Assembly (NCBI RefSeq): GCF_011043775.1
Contig: NZ_JAAKXY010000004.1
Location: forward strand, 248,001 to 312,000
DNA: 64,000 nt
Direction: 5' to 3'
Source of the DNA: Natronolimnobius sp. AArcel1
Lineage (GTDB): Archaea; Halobacteriota; Halobacteria; Halobacteriales; Natrialbaceae
The notes under the pieces were generated by a model. The model was given only the letters and a program-made list of their open reading frames with translations, ran no database searches and was not told where the DNA came from. This document shows positions 8,008 through 17,242 of the stretch, piece after piece (within the stretch, counting starts at the first letter, position 1; every line of letters starts with the position of its first letter). The translations under genes were made by a program, and so were the position numbers.

Positions 8008-9483
8008 TCACTTCGTAGTGAGATCTATCAGTGCCACGCTGTCGGGCACGTGCTCGAGCACACCCGCGGGCCAGCCACGGTGACCAAGCGTCACGTCGGT
8101 GTCGGGGTTGGCCTCAACGAGTCGGGCGACCCCCTCGGCTGCGGCCTCGAGTGCGGCGCGGTCGGTTCGATCCGGCACCTCAGCAGTGAGCGGGTAGCTC
8201 TTTGAGAGCGCTCGTGGGAACGGCCCGAACGGTGGTTCGACGCGCCAGGAGTCATCGAACTCGTCGCTGCTGGTGGGCTGGCCCTCCGTGAGAAACAGCG
8301 ACTCCGGCACCGACAGCCGCTCGAGACGCTGGTGGTGGCGAATCACTTCTGGTCGGCGGGCGCTTTCCTCCGAGGTATAGAAAAAGGCCCCTTTCGAGAC
8401 AGGATCTGTCTGCTCGAGTTGCTCGGCGTGGTCGAGCAGAGCGCGGTAGCCGTCGAGCATAGTCGGATGCGCTCGAGCGCGCTGTTCGACCAACTCGAGG
8501 AGGTTGCCCGCGCGAATCGCTTGCTTGATGCGCCGAATTTCCTCGAAGGTAACGTGGAGGTTGTGGGCGGCGAGTTCCGTCTCGCGTGCGTCGTCATCCA
8601 GCGCGCGCAGGTCGTCGGGCGAGTGTTCGGTACAGACTGGACACGAACAGGGCAGATAGTCCAGATCGTCGAGGTGGCGCGTGCCCCGAACGGTCAGGTA
8701 GCGGTCGTCGCGTGCATAGAGCGCGTAGGCGGCGGAGTCGAACAGGTCACAGCCTATCGCGACGCCCAGCGCAAACATCATGGGGTGGCCGGCACCGAAG
8801 AGGTGGACGGGCGCATCGGCCCCCAGTCCGCGTTTTGCGCCGGCAACAGCGTCGACCATGTCGTCGTAGCGGTAGTCGTTCATCAGCGGGACCACCGCGC
8901 CGACAGGGAACACGTCGAGGTCCGTCGCGTTCGCGTGCCGACCCGCTTCCTCGCGGAGGTCTGGATAGGTCGAGCCCTGTACCGGCGCGTTGACCAGCAT
9001 GTCGCCTGTGTCGACGTCTTCGGCGCGCTCGAGTCGTTCCTGGGTCGTCGCCAGTTCGTCTTCGGCGCGAACGCGGTCGACATCCGGCGGCGTTGGAATG
9101 TCGACGGGTGTTCCGATATCCGAGCCAATCGCGTGCTGGAACTCGAGGATTTCCTCGCTTGTGACGTCGATTTCGCCGTATTCGGAGAGTTGGAACGAGC
9201 CGGAGTCGGTCATGATCGCGCCGGGGAAATCGAGCACGTCGTGGAGCCCATCCTCGAGGGCACGTTCGCGGACGTCCTCGGTGCCGTGGATGATGTAGGA
9301 GTTCGTGATGAGAATTTCAGCGCCGAACTCCTCGGCCATCCGGCGGGGACTGAGGGTGTCCAGATTCGGATTGATGACGGGTAATAGAGCAGGCGTCTCG
9401 ACGGTGAGGCCGGCACGCGGAACGGTCAACTCCCCGATCCGCCCGCCAGCATCGAGATCCCGAATTTCGAAGCACTCGCGCAT
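8008..9483 (-). CDS. tgtA: Archaeal tRNA-guanine(15) transglycosylase TgtA
   Basis: 491 residues. It exchanges guanine-15 in the tRNA D-loop for preQ0, the first committed step to archaeosine. The TGT (beta/alpha)8 barrel shows the nucleophile region [38 protein letters not shown] and the zinc site CSCPVC with a following His. The C-terminal C1 domain is present, with no obvious PUA at the very end, as in haloarchaeal orthologues, where arcS carries it. It starts at [11 protein letters not shown]. Confidence 0.93.
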   Translation of the reverse strand: MRECFEIRDLDAGGRIGELTVPRAGLTVETPALLPVINPNLDTLSPRRMAEEFGAEILITNSYIIHGTEDVRERALEDGLHDVLDFPGAIMTDSGSFQLSEYGEIDVTSEEILEFQHAIGSDIGTPVDIPTPPDVDRVRAEDELATTQERLERAEDVDTGDMLVNAPVQGSTYPDLREEAGRHANATDLDVFPVGAVVPLMNDYRYDDMVDAVAGAKRGLGADAPVHLFGAGHPMMFALGVAIGCDLFDSAAYALYARDDRYLTVRGTRHLDDLDYLPCSCPVCTEHSPDDLRALDDDARETELAAHNLHVTFEEIRRIKQAIRAGNLLELVEQRARAHPTMLDGYRALLDHAEQLEQTDPVSKGAFFYTSEESARRPEVIRHHQRLERLSVPESLFLTEGQPTSSDEFDDSWRVEPPFGPFPRALSKSYPLTAEVPDRTDRAALEAAAEGVARLVEANPDTDVTLGHRGWPAGVLEHVPDSVALIDLTTK

Positions 9484-9493
9484 TAGTCGGTGA

Positions 9494-9775
9494 TTGCGCC
9501 CACGAACGTAAGTCAGTGAAGATTCGCGCTCACAGCCCCAGAAACGTTACTGTGGCAACACGACGGTAAGACGGCGTCTGGAATAATGGCCTAATTTATC
9601 GACACATGCATATAGGGCGGCCAGCGCAAGCACAACGACCACCCACACCCGAGTACGCATTTACATGCGAGCGCCGAGACAGTCTGGAAATCGAAACTGA
9701 TGAAACACGGATTAGCGACCGTTGCAAAAGTTCTAACTGTGCTTTTTGCCGAGGTAACACCGTAACAGTCTGCCC
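9494..9775. other. Intergenic region, tgtA to acidic protein 1
   Basis: Nothing coding was recognised. The last 100 bp resemble the region before the second acidic paralogue (shared GTAACAGTCTGC and CGTTTTAG), so the promoter was copied with the gene. Confidence 0.5.
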
Positions 9776-9782
9776 GTTTTAG
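9775..9782 (+). promoter_or_regulatory. TATA-like element of acidic protein 1
   Basis: CGTTTTAG lies about 30 nt before the ATG and is preceded by GTAACAGTCTGC. The same pair of motifs precedes the paralogue at 11709, which supports a functional promoter. Confidence 0.5.
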
Positions 9783-9809
9783 TCCGGATCCCCGGCAAGG
9801 AGAGAGCGC

Positions 9810-11267
9810 ATGGCTTCACGACCGCAGCAAATCGGTGTCGTATTCGTCGCATTGCTCGTTGCACTCTCGAGCCCCGCGCTCGCAGGTGCAACCTCACAAA
9901 CAGCAGCCGACGGACCAAGCGCAACGCTTGAAGACACAGAGGTAGAGACGCTCGAACTCGAGCACGTAACAGTCGAGGACGCGACCATCGAGGAACTGAA
10001 CGTCGACGAACTTGACGTCGACCAAGAGGAACTCGATGAACTCCTCGACGAACACAACGGCGCAGATGACGCTGACGATGAAGACGACGCTAACGACAAC
10101 GGCGTCAACGAGGCCGACGACGATGACAATGGCCTCGATGACGAAAATGACGAGGCTGACGACAACGGCGTCGACGATGCAGATGACGCCGAAGAGGTGA
10201 CCATCTCGGACATCGAGATCGAACACCTCGAACTCGAGGATGTTTCCGTCGAGGACCTCGAAATGAACGGTGACGATGTCGACGAGGCCGACGATGACGA
10301 CAACGGCCTCGACGATGAAGATGAGGCTGACGATGAAGACAACGGCGTTGACGAGGCCGACGACGATGATAACGGACTTGACGATGAGAACGACGAGGCT
10401 GATGACGACGACAACGGTGTCGATGACGAGGATGACGCGAACGACGAACACGATCTGATCGACGAAGATGCTGACGAGCTCACCGTCGAAGAGCTCACCA
10501 TCGAAACGATGGATGTCGATCACCTGACGCTCGAGGAACTGACCGTTGAGGACGACGAAGCTGACGACCTCGACGACGAGGACGAAGCTGACGACGACAA
10601 CGGCCTCGACGATGAAGACGACGCTAACGACGACGACAATGGCGTTGACGAGGCTGACGATGACGACGAGATGAACGACGAGGATGACGAGGCTGACGAC
10701 AACGGCCTCGATGACGACGAAGCCGACGAAGATGACGACTACGACGAGGCAGACGGTGAGCAGATTGACGAACTCACCATCGAACAGTTCGATGTTGAGG
10801 AACTCACCGTCGAATCGATGACTGTCGAGTCATTCGAGGAAGCTGACGATGACGAGATGGCTGACGATGACGATGAGATGGATGACGACGAGAACGGTCT
10901 CGACGATGAAGACGACGCTGACGACGAAGACAATGGCGTCGACGAGGCTGACGACGATGACAACGGCCTCGACGACGAGAATGACGAGATGAACGACGAG
11001 GACGACGAGATGGACGATGACGAGATGGCTGACGGCGAGACCGTCAGCGAAGTCTCCGCCTCCTCCATCACCGTCACTGACGCAACCGCAGAATCCCTGA
11101 CCGTCGGCGACCTCGAGGACCTCGAGGACTACGACGCTGACGACGATGCGGATGCTGACGATGACGACGAAATGGACGTCGATGATGATGACGAGGACGA
11201 CACGGACGAGGATGACGACGAAAACGATGACGACAACGGCATCCTCTCCGTTGGTCTCCTGAGCTAA
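9810..11267 (+). CDS. Exported hyper-acidic protein with five-residue-period islands and DxDxNG repeats (paralogue 1)
   Basis: 485 residues with a Sec signal peptide (VVFVALLVALSSPALAGA, likely cut after ALA). The mature protein alternates two designs. Five islands have a period of five residues, for example LTVEE LTIET MDVDH LTLEE LTVED and VTISD IEIEH LELED VSVED, with hydrophobic residues at positions 1 and 3 as in pentapeptide-repeat or beta-helix folds. Between them lie Asp/Asn/Glu-rich tracts with about 14 DxDxNG-like loops (DDDDNGL, DDEDNGV) spaced 10-20 residues apart, resembling dockerin or thrombospondin-3 calcium loops. No enzyme motif is seen. I infer a calcium-binding surface or matrix protein. 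The codon bias follows Asp/Glu content, so many antisense ORFs are artefacts. Confidence 0.8.
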   Translation: MASRPQQIGVVFVALLVALSSPALAGATSQTAADGPSATLEDTEVETLELEHVTVEDATIEELNVDELDVDQEELDELLDEHNGADDADDEDDANDNGVNEADDDDNGLDDENDEADDNGVDDADDAEEVTISDIEIEHLELEDVSVEDLEMNGDDVDEADDDDNGLDDEDEADDEDNGVDEADDDDNGLDDENDEADDDDNGVDDEDDANDEHDLIDEDADELTVEELTIETMDVDHLTLEELTVEDDEADDLDDEDEADDDNGLDDEDDANDDDNGVDEADDDDEMNDEDDEADDNGLDDDEADEDDDYDEADGEQIDELTIEQFDVEELTVESMTVESFEEADDDEMADDDDEMDDDENGLDDEDDADDEDNGVDEADDDDNGLDDENDEMNDEDDEMDDDEMADGETVSEVSASSITVTDATAESLTVGDLEDLEDYDADDDADADDDDEMDVDDDDEDDTDEDDDENDDDNGILSVGLLS

Positions 11268-11690
11268 GATCAGCGACCCACCAGCCTGACAGAGATCGGC
11301 TGCGGCCCGCAGTGTCGGCCCACCGATCAGTTCCCCCGATTGCATCGGGAGCCGACAGCGATCGACCAGCCTGCACACAGGGAAAGTGTGTCAGAGCGGG
11401 ATACAGCCGATTCGGTTTCTTTTATTGCGCTCCACTCGAGCAGTGGCGACGGCACTGTCAACGCGTGTGCCCGCCGTGGACAGCAACAGCTAGTAATCTC
11501 ATGTTCAGTGACGGGAGCAATAATCACGTAGCAGTCGCAGGCAACACACGAATTACACTTGGTTGTACGTACTCGAGCGACGAGGGCTACTGCGGGCGAT
11601 GAAGCGGTGATTAGCAGGCTGTGGCGGCGTGCCAACTACGCTTTTCGTCATGATAATCCTGTAACAGTCTGCTCGTTTTAGCCGGGAGAG
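11268..11690. other. Intergenic region between the acidic paralogues
   Basis: About 420 bp without a convincing gene. The short frames on both strands lack family similarity and codon bias. The last 80 bp are similar to the region before the first paralogue. Confidence 0.4.
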
Positions 11691-11708
11691 CAAAGTACCG
11701 TAGAGCGC

Positions 11709-13004
11709 ATGGTTTCACGATCTCAGCAATTCGGAGTCGTCGTCGTGGCACTGCTGGTCGCGCTTTCCGGTGGCCCCGCACTCGCCGGTGCAACAGCGCC
11801 AGCAGCCGACGACACGAGCACAAACGCAGCACTCACAAACGTACAGGTCGATACACTCGAGCTCGATCACATCACGATCGAGAACGCGACCATCGAGGAA
11901 CTGAACGTTGACAATTTCAATGTTGACGACGAGGAACTCGAGGAAGAACTCGATGAAGCGGACGATGAAGACGACGATGCAAACGATAACGGCGTCAATG
12001 ACAACGACAACGACAACGATGACGCCGCGACCGACGATGATGACAACGGCGTCGACGACAACGACGCCGACAACGGCGAGCAGGTGACGCTCTCCGACAT
12101 CGAGGTCGACCACCTCGAGTTCGATGACGTAACGATCGACGACCTCGAGCTCGACGAAGATGAAATGGATGATGAGATGGATGATGACGAGGCCGACGAC
12201 GAGGACAACGGCCTCGACGACAACGATGACGCAGCTGCGAATGATGAGGACAACGACGAGAACGACGACGCAGACGAGGCTGACGATGACGACAACGGCG
12301 TTGACGACGAAAACGACGAGGCGGACGGACAGGACCTGATCGATGAGGACGCACAGGAACTTACCGTGCACGAACTCACCATCGAAACGATGGACGTCGA
12401 TGAGATGACCATCGACGACCTCGAGATCGAAGATGATGACGGCATCGTCGACCAAGTCGGCGACTTCTTCGAGGGACTGTTCAACGGTGACGACGACAAC
12501 GATAACGACGCGACCGACAACGACGAGGAGAACGACGATGCTGACGCAGATGACAACGATGAGATGAACGATGAGGACGAGAACGACGACGCGACCGCCG
12601 ACGATGAAAACGGCGACACCCAGGAACTCGAGGAACTCACGATCGAGCAGTTCGACGTTGAGACGGTGACGATCAACGCGATGACCGTGGAGTCACTCGA
12701 GGAAGCGAATGACGAAGATAACGACAACGACGACGCTGCTGCGGACGACAACGATGCGAACGACGATGACGAGAACGACAACGATGAGATGAATGATGAC
12801 GACGAGGCAGACACCGGCGAGACTGAAACCGTCTCACAGGCCACGGCAACGTCGATCACCATCGACGACGCAAACGCCGACACGGTGACCCTCGGTGACA
12901 CGAGCGAACTCGAGGACGTTGCTGACGACGAAGACAACGACGAGGATGAGATGAACGATGACGACGCAGACGACGACCAGTCGTCCATTGCGCTCCTGTC
13001 GTAA
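11709..13004 (+). CDS. Exported hyper-acidic protein with five-residue-period islands and DxDxNG repeats (paralogue 2)
   Basis: 431 residues, the tandem paralogue of the preceding gene. The signal peptide is nearly identical (VVVVALLVALSGGPALAGA), the first island is ALTNV QVDTL ELDHI TIENA TIEEL, and the C-terminal motif (SSIALLS against LSVGLLS) is also shared. Islands LTVHE LTIET MDVDE MTIDD LEIED and LTIEQ FDVET VTINA MTVES follow. The DxDxNG loops are fewer and more eroded to plain Asp/Asn runs, and one amphipathic segment (VDQVGDFFEGLFNG) is unique. Likely role is the same extracellular calcium-binding or surface function, but this is inferred. Confidence 0.8.
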   Translation: MVSRSQQFGVVVVALLVALSGGPALAGATAPAADDTSTNAALTNVQVDTLELDHITIENATIEELNVDNFNVDDEELEEELDEADDEDDDANDNGVNDNDNDNDDAATDDDDNGVDDNDADNGEQVTLSDIEVDHLEFDDVTIDDLELDEDEMDDEMDDDEADDEDNGLDDNDDAAANDEDNDENDDADEADDDDNGVDDENDEADGQDLIDEDAQELTVHELTIETMDVDEMTIDDLEIEDDDGIVDQVGDFFEGLFNGDDDNDNDATDNDEENDDADADDNDEMNDEDENDDATADDENGDTQELEELTIEQFDVETVTINAMTVESLEEANDEDNDNDDAAADDNDANDDDENDNDEMNDDDEADTGETETVSQATATSITIDDANADTVTLGDTSELEDVADDEDNDEDEMNDDDADDDQSSIALLS

Positions 13005-13165
13005 GGTGATCCAGCGGACTGTCGTTTACACAGCTATCTTTTTTCAGCACCCAACGCGACCGACAGCGATGCGATCATTACCTCGAGACTCGAGGTGAGC
13101 GCCGAGGTTGTGGCTCACCACGACCGGGCAGAGAACTTGAGTTCGGTGTGCTGGCAGGCACGCAG

Positions 13166-13726
13166 TTACGTTTCCGTCTCACCAGCAAGCAACTGGTAGT
13201 GCGATACCGCAAGCACCGTGCGTCCATCACGGATCTCGCCATCGCGAACGGCGTCGAGCAACTCGTCAAACGCCATCGTCTGTGGCCGAATGCTCTCGTT
13301 GTGATCGAGTTGCTGTTGGGCAGTCGGCCGACAGCCGTGAGCAACGAAAAAGTGCATCACGGAGTCGGCAAAGCCGTTCGCGGGTTCGACAGTGACGAGG
13401 GGCTCGAGGCGCTCGGCCTCGTGGCCGGTCTCTTCGGCGAGTTCACGTCGGGCCGCGGCCTCGAGATCATCATCGTCGGGTTCGGTGCCGCCGACGGGGA
13501 GGCCACGGTTGACTCGGGAGACGGCCTGGCGCCACTCCTCGATACAGACGACATCCCCATCGGGCGTGAACGGGAGGATGCAGACACTTGCAGGTTCGGA
13601 GACGTAATCGAAGTCCGTCTCGGTGCCGTCGGGGAGTCGAACGGACTCGTTAATAACGTCGAAGCCGGGACAGGAGTAGGCTACGTCGCGATCGTGAGTT
13701 TCCCAAGCGAGCGGATCCGTTGGCAT
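13166..13726 (-). CDS. Nudix hydrolase, ADP-ribose pyrophosphatase-like
   Basis: 186 residues from MPTDPLAWETHDRDV. The Nudix box is GGTEPDDDDLEAAARRELAE followed by ETG, with Asp in place of the first Glu of the GX5EX7REUXEEXGU pattern. The beta-strand context (CILPFTPDGDVVCIEEWRQ) is that of the ADP-ribose or general nucleoside-diphosphate-X group. It stands alone, pointing back towards the acidic paralogues. The longer upstream frame lacks similarity and was rejected. Confidence 0.82.
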   Translation of the reverse strand: MPTDPLAWETHDRDVAYSCPGFDVINESVRLPDGTETDFDYVSEPASVCILPFTPDGDVVCIEEWRQAVSRVNRGLPVGGTEPDDDDLEAAARRELAEETGHEAERLEPLVTVEPANGFADSVMHFFVAHGCRPTAQQQLDHNESIRPQTMAFDELLDAVRDGEIRDGRTVLAVSHYQLLAGETET

Positions 13727-13928
13727 AGCGGCCTCTACGGACGGGTTTTTGAAAAGCGCCGCGGCACGGAGCCTCGAAGATGGAACACACGCGAGAGTAT
13801 CGAGTGCCTCACTGTAGATATGAGCCCCTGTCGCAGCCATACGTGGTGCGTTCCGATTCCAGGGAATTTCGTACCAGCTCTATAACAAAGCCACGAATCG
13901 ATGAACGTTAGTTCTCAGAGGGTGATCC

Positions 13929-14204
13929 ATGGATCAACTAACTGGATTCCAGCGTGACTTGCTGTACGTCATCGCCGGAAAAGAACGGCCGTCCGGACAG
14001 GAAATACTCGACGACATCAATCGGTACATCGACCAGCCCGTTACACATGGGCGACTGTATCCGAATCTCGACACGCTCGTCGAAACAGAACTCGTCGAAA
14101 AAGGACAACTCGATCGACGAACAAATTACTACGCGCTGACGCCGAAAGGACGACGCGTCCTCGAGCAGCGCCAGGAGTGGGTCGACCAGTACGTCGACGT
14201 CTAA
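13929..14204 (+). CDS. PadR-like winged-helix regulator
   Basis: 91 residues: FQRDLLYVIAGKERPSGQEI, helix-turn-helix, THGRLYPNLDTLVETELVEK and a short wing ending in ALTPKGRRVLEQR. This is the minimal PadR fold common in haloarchaea, a dimeric DNA-binding repressor. Target unknown. TATAACA about 45 nt upstream may be its promoter. Confidence 0.8.
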   Translation: MDQLTGFQRDLLYVIAGKERPSGQEILDDINRYIDQPVTHGRLYPNLDTLVETELVEKGQLDRRTNYYALTPKGRRVLEQRQEWVDQYVDV

Positions 14205-14867
14205 CGTCGCTCCTGAGACACACTTTCGCTACGTATCTCGTCCCCACACTCCGTAGTGCACCGTCTCGCGATTGCTCCCTCGAGTGTACGAACGCCGAGC
14301 CCTGCGTGTTCGTCTCGACGAGTCAGGACAGACTGTACGTCCGTCAGTGGCCCACCTGCAGACGAATTCGCCGTGCTCGAGTTACCACTACTGGTGACCA
14401 GATGCACTGATTGCGCTGTTCAAACCGACTTCGTGGCTCCCGGCTGCTTGACCGAGATTGCAAAATCTGTGATCTCGCGCTATTCGCAGCAACGCAGTGC
14501 TCGCTCACTCCAGTAATCGGCCAACGCCTCTACGTGACTCCAACGTCCACCTCGGGACGGGCATAGCTTTCAGCCCTAACAGCGGAGAGGGTGTCGATGA
14601 GAAGTCCATCCCTACAGTTCGCCACTGGGAGGGGTATGCAGTCCTTTACTGGGCACAGGAGCCGTCTCGAGCGATGCTGTACCCTCTCGTCTCGAGTCAG
14701 TAACACTGAGATGAATAGTTGGTAGTCCGTGATAACGGCGTGCGTGGATTCCCGATCACTGGACCACTGGCACAACAAGTATCAGACTGTGACAGCGCCA
14801 CGGCTGGACAAACAGGGGATCGACCAAAAAACGAGAGAACGGCGTACGCTCGAGACGCGGCTAGTGC
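14205..14867. other. 660-bp intergenic region with one possible gene relic
   Basis: No complete gene was recognised. On the minus strand at about 14505-14610 one frame reads LLGLKAMPVPRWTLESRRGV and ends LLE-stop. It looks like an eroded protein C-terminus, but I cannot name it. The rest shows no motif. Confidence 0.3.
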
Positions 14868-16139
14868 TCAGTACTCGCCGTTGTCGTCGTTATCGTCGTA
14901 GCCATCAGCGTCGTCCTCGTCATAATCGTCGTCTGCATCTTCATCGTCTTCGTCGTAGACATCGTCATCATCGTAGTCATCGTCCTCCTCCTCGACTGGC
15001 TCCTCATCGGGTTCTTCATCTTCGTCTTCGACCGGCTCTTCGTCAATTTCGTCTTCGGCGTCGTAGTCGGCGTCGTCTTCGTGTTCGTCGTCTTCGTCAG
15101 TCACGCCATCGAGGAGGGTGACGACGTCGAAGGAGCGGTCATCATCGTCGTCAACGTCTCCCTCGGTCTCCGGCGGCTCGAGGTAGCCAATCGCGTAGAC
15201 GGAGTACGCCTGCCAGGCCTCGACATCGACTTCGACGGAGGCGACCGGCTCGGCCTCATCGTCATCGTAATCGTCATCGTCGTCGTCGTCCTCGTCATCC
15301 GGTTCAATCGTTTCGCCATCCTCGGCTTCACCCTCAGGATCGAGATCTGTCCCCTCCTGTGGCTCGGGTGCCTCGCCAGCGGGGTAGATATCGAGGGTCA
15401 CCGTCCCGGCCATCGCAGCAGCGTAGCCGGACGGAATCGTGAACTCGAGGTCCTCGAAGATGGGCATCAGTGAATCGCTATCGACGATGTCGACAGCCGG
15501 CGCATCCGGTGATGCGTGGACTGCTCGAATCTGTCCAGCATCCTCGCCGTCGACGTCTTCCTCGACCTCCTCCGGCGTCCGGTCAGCTAACAGGAGGATT
15601 TCGAAGGTTCCCGTCTCGAGGCCATCGTCATCATCGTCATCCTCGACGTCCTCTACATCGTCGTCGTACCCGTCAGCCTCGTCTTCGTCGTAGTCGTCGT
15701 GGTTGTCATCGTAGTTGTCGTCCGCCTCAGCATCGTCATACTCGTCTTCCTCTTCGACGGCACCGAGTTCGCCGATCGCAGCGGCCGTATAGAAGCCGTC
15801 CTCAACAGCGAACTGCTGCTGGGCGACGACTTCGTCCGGATCGCCAGCGGCCGTCACTGTCAGCGAGTAGGTACCGGGGACGATCTCGAGGTAGGGGGAC
15901 ACGTCATCGTACGCGACGTCAGCGAGGACTCGCTGATCGTTGATGTATACGTCGACGTTCGGTGCGTCAGGCGAGAAGTGGGCCACGCGAAGCGCGCCCA
16001 TATCCTCGTCTTCAGGGACCGATTCGGCGTCACGTTCGTCGTCTTCGTGTTCGCTAACACCGAGTACTGTGCCGGATAGGGCAGTTCCCGTGCCGACGAT
16101 ACCGATCGTCTTGATTGTCGAGCGTCGTGAGAGAGTCAT
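14868..16139 (-). CDS. Tat-exported hyper-acidic protein with DUF4397-type domains
   Basis: 423 residues with a twin-arginine signal (SRRSTIKTIGIVGTGTALSG). Two domains of the DUF4397 type are visible, each opening with the signature LRVAHFSPDAPNVDVYIN or IRAVHASPDAPAVDIVDS. They are separated by an Asp/Glu/Tyr tract (residues about 150-195), and a second acidic insertion follows in the second domain. The C-terminal 90 residues are almost pure Asp/Glu/Tyr (DDDYDEDDADGYDDN). DUF4397 domains occur in extracellular archaeal and bacterial proteins of unknown role. It is the third exported hyper-acidic protein in 6 kb. Confidence 0.82.
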   Translation of the reverse strand: MTLSRRSTIKTIGIVGTGTALSGTVLGVSEHEDDERDAESVPEDEDMGALRVAHFSPDAPNVDVYINDQRVLADVAYDDVSPYLEIVPGTYSLTVTAAGDPDEVVAQQQFAVEDGFYTAAAIGELGAVEEEDEYDDAEADDNYDDNHDDYDEDEADGYDDDVEDVEDDDDDDGLETGTFEILLLADRTPEEVEEDVDGEDAGQIRAVHASPDAPAVDIVDSDSLMPIFEDLEFTIPSGYAAAMAGTVTLDIYPAGEAPEPQEGTDLDPEGEAEDGETIEPDDEDDDDDDDYDDDEAEPVASVEVDVEAWQAYSVYAIGYLEPPETEGDVDDDDDRSFDVVTLLDGVTDEDDEHEDDADYDAEDEIDEEPVEDEDEEPDEEPVEEEDDDYDDDDVYDEDDEDADDDYDEDDADGYDDNDDNGEY

Positions 16140-16503
16140 GCAGCACTCGGAAGGGAGACCGTTACCCGGAAAAACCAGATAGTAAGTTTCAGTGAGTGTC
16201 GGGTCGTTTACCCAGTCCGCTCCAGCGTAGCAGTGCCATACCAAATCGAAAGACCGTCCTACAGACGCGTAGTGACACCGAACGCCCACTCGAGTATTGC
16301 TGGCCGACCCACACTATGAACTGCGGCAAACAGCGCCAGTCAGGATTTCCGACGGTCGATTATAGTGTAAATACGTGAGCGACGAGTCGAGTGCGTCAGG
16401 TGATGGACTGTGTGAGTATCGTCTGAAATCTCAGACAGTGTCTCCACACCTAATTACGACCAATTGGAATATATACTATTCTCTATAATAATCCAAGAAA
16501 CTA
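16140..16503. other. Divergent intergenic region
   Basis: Separates the DUF4397 gene from the membrane protein gene. AT-rich patches near 16360 (TTATAGTGTAAATA) and at 16467-16495 (ATATATAC, CTATAATAAT) are probable promoters. No ORF stands out. Confidence 0.4.
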
Positions 16504-17175
16504 ATGGACAAAATGGCACGTCTTCTCACTCGGCTCGAGGCGACTCTCCCTCGCGTCATCGGATTACTAGCGACTGTGGTGGGGCTGTGCTGTGTACTGG
16601 TCTATCCACTTGCGCTCCCAATCGTCTATCCCCTTGTTCCATCCGCCCTGGTCCCAGGGAACAATCTGGCTCTCTTTGGCCCTACACATCCGCTCGTCGT
16701 GCATTTTAGTGCAATCGTCGGCCCGATACTCCTCACATGGGGCCTCTTCGCTGTTCGCTACCGAACACGTGCACCGATGACGGTCCGTCGTGCCGTTCTC
16801 GCACCGCTTTTGAGCCTGTTCTCACTTGGTGGCGGCGTCGCTGTGTTCACCTATACATGGGCTCGAGGAATGCCGGTTGGCTGGTGCGCTGCTGAGCCAC
16901 AAACGCAGTTCTCGGTGTCTCAAATCATGCACGTGGAAGTCGCAATCGCTCACTTCGCTGCTCTATCTGCCGTCTCGATGGTCGTCGTGGGAGCAGTCGC
17001 GGCCCGACATGAGCTGCGAATCGCTCTCGCGAGTGTTGTGGTACCAGCGGTGATCGTTGTCTTCGGGTTCGTCTGGCAGTCTTCCGTCCCACCGCTGCTC
17101 GAGTTCGCACTTCTCGTCGTGTTCGCAAGTATACCCTTCGCCATCGGCTACGTCACGACACGCACAGCATCGTAA
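16504..17175 (+). CDS. Polytopic membrane protein, unknown
   Basis: 223 residues with about six hydrophobic segments (roughly 17-43, 62-84, 96-117, 138-162, 168-190 and 196-217). The loop between the third and fourth carries WARGMPVGWCAAEPQTQFS. His residues within or near helices (HPLVVHFS, MHVEVAIAH) could bind a metal or heme, but no family was recognised. A second ATG three codons on is possible. The upstream AT-rich box fits a leaderless start. Confidence 0.6.
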   Translation: MDKMARLLTRLEATLPRVIGLLATVVGLCCVLVYPLALPIVYPLVPSALVPGNNLALFGPTHPLVVHFSAIVGPILLTWGLFAVRYRTRAPMTVRRAVLAPLLSLFSLGGGVAVFTYTWARGMPVGWCAAEPQTQFSVSQIMHVEVAIAHFAALSAVSMVVVGAVAARHELRIALASVVVPAVIVVFGFVWQSSVPPLLEFALLVVFASIPFAIGYVTTRTAS

Positions 17176-17242
17176 CGCGAGGCTGGAACGAGTTGCGTTT
17201 TAGAAACACGTCTCTGCCGTTGCCGACCCGCATGCCAGATGT

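Noticed and set aside
8007-8022. Short hairpin CTCACT-TCGT-AGTGAG at the end of tgtA as an intrinsic terminator
   Set aside because: No T-run follows on the minus strand and it lies within the last codons of tgtA, so it may be chance.
8332-9384. Long plus-strand ORF of 350 residues
   Set aside because: It is antisense to tgtA and has no family similarity; GC-rich codon bias leaves the opposite frame open.
9779-12988. Ser-rich and Val/Ile-rich minus-strand ORFs opposite the acidic genes
   Set aside because: They are complements of GAY/GAR codon runs; the plus-strand frames have signal peptides, island repeats and promoters.
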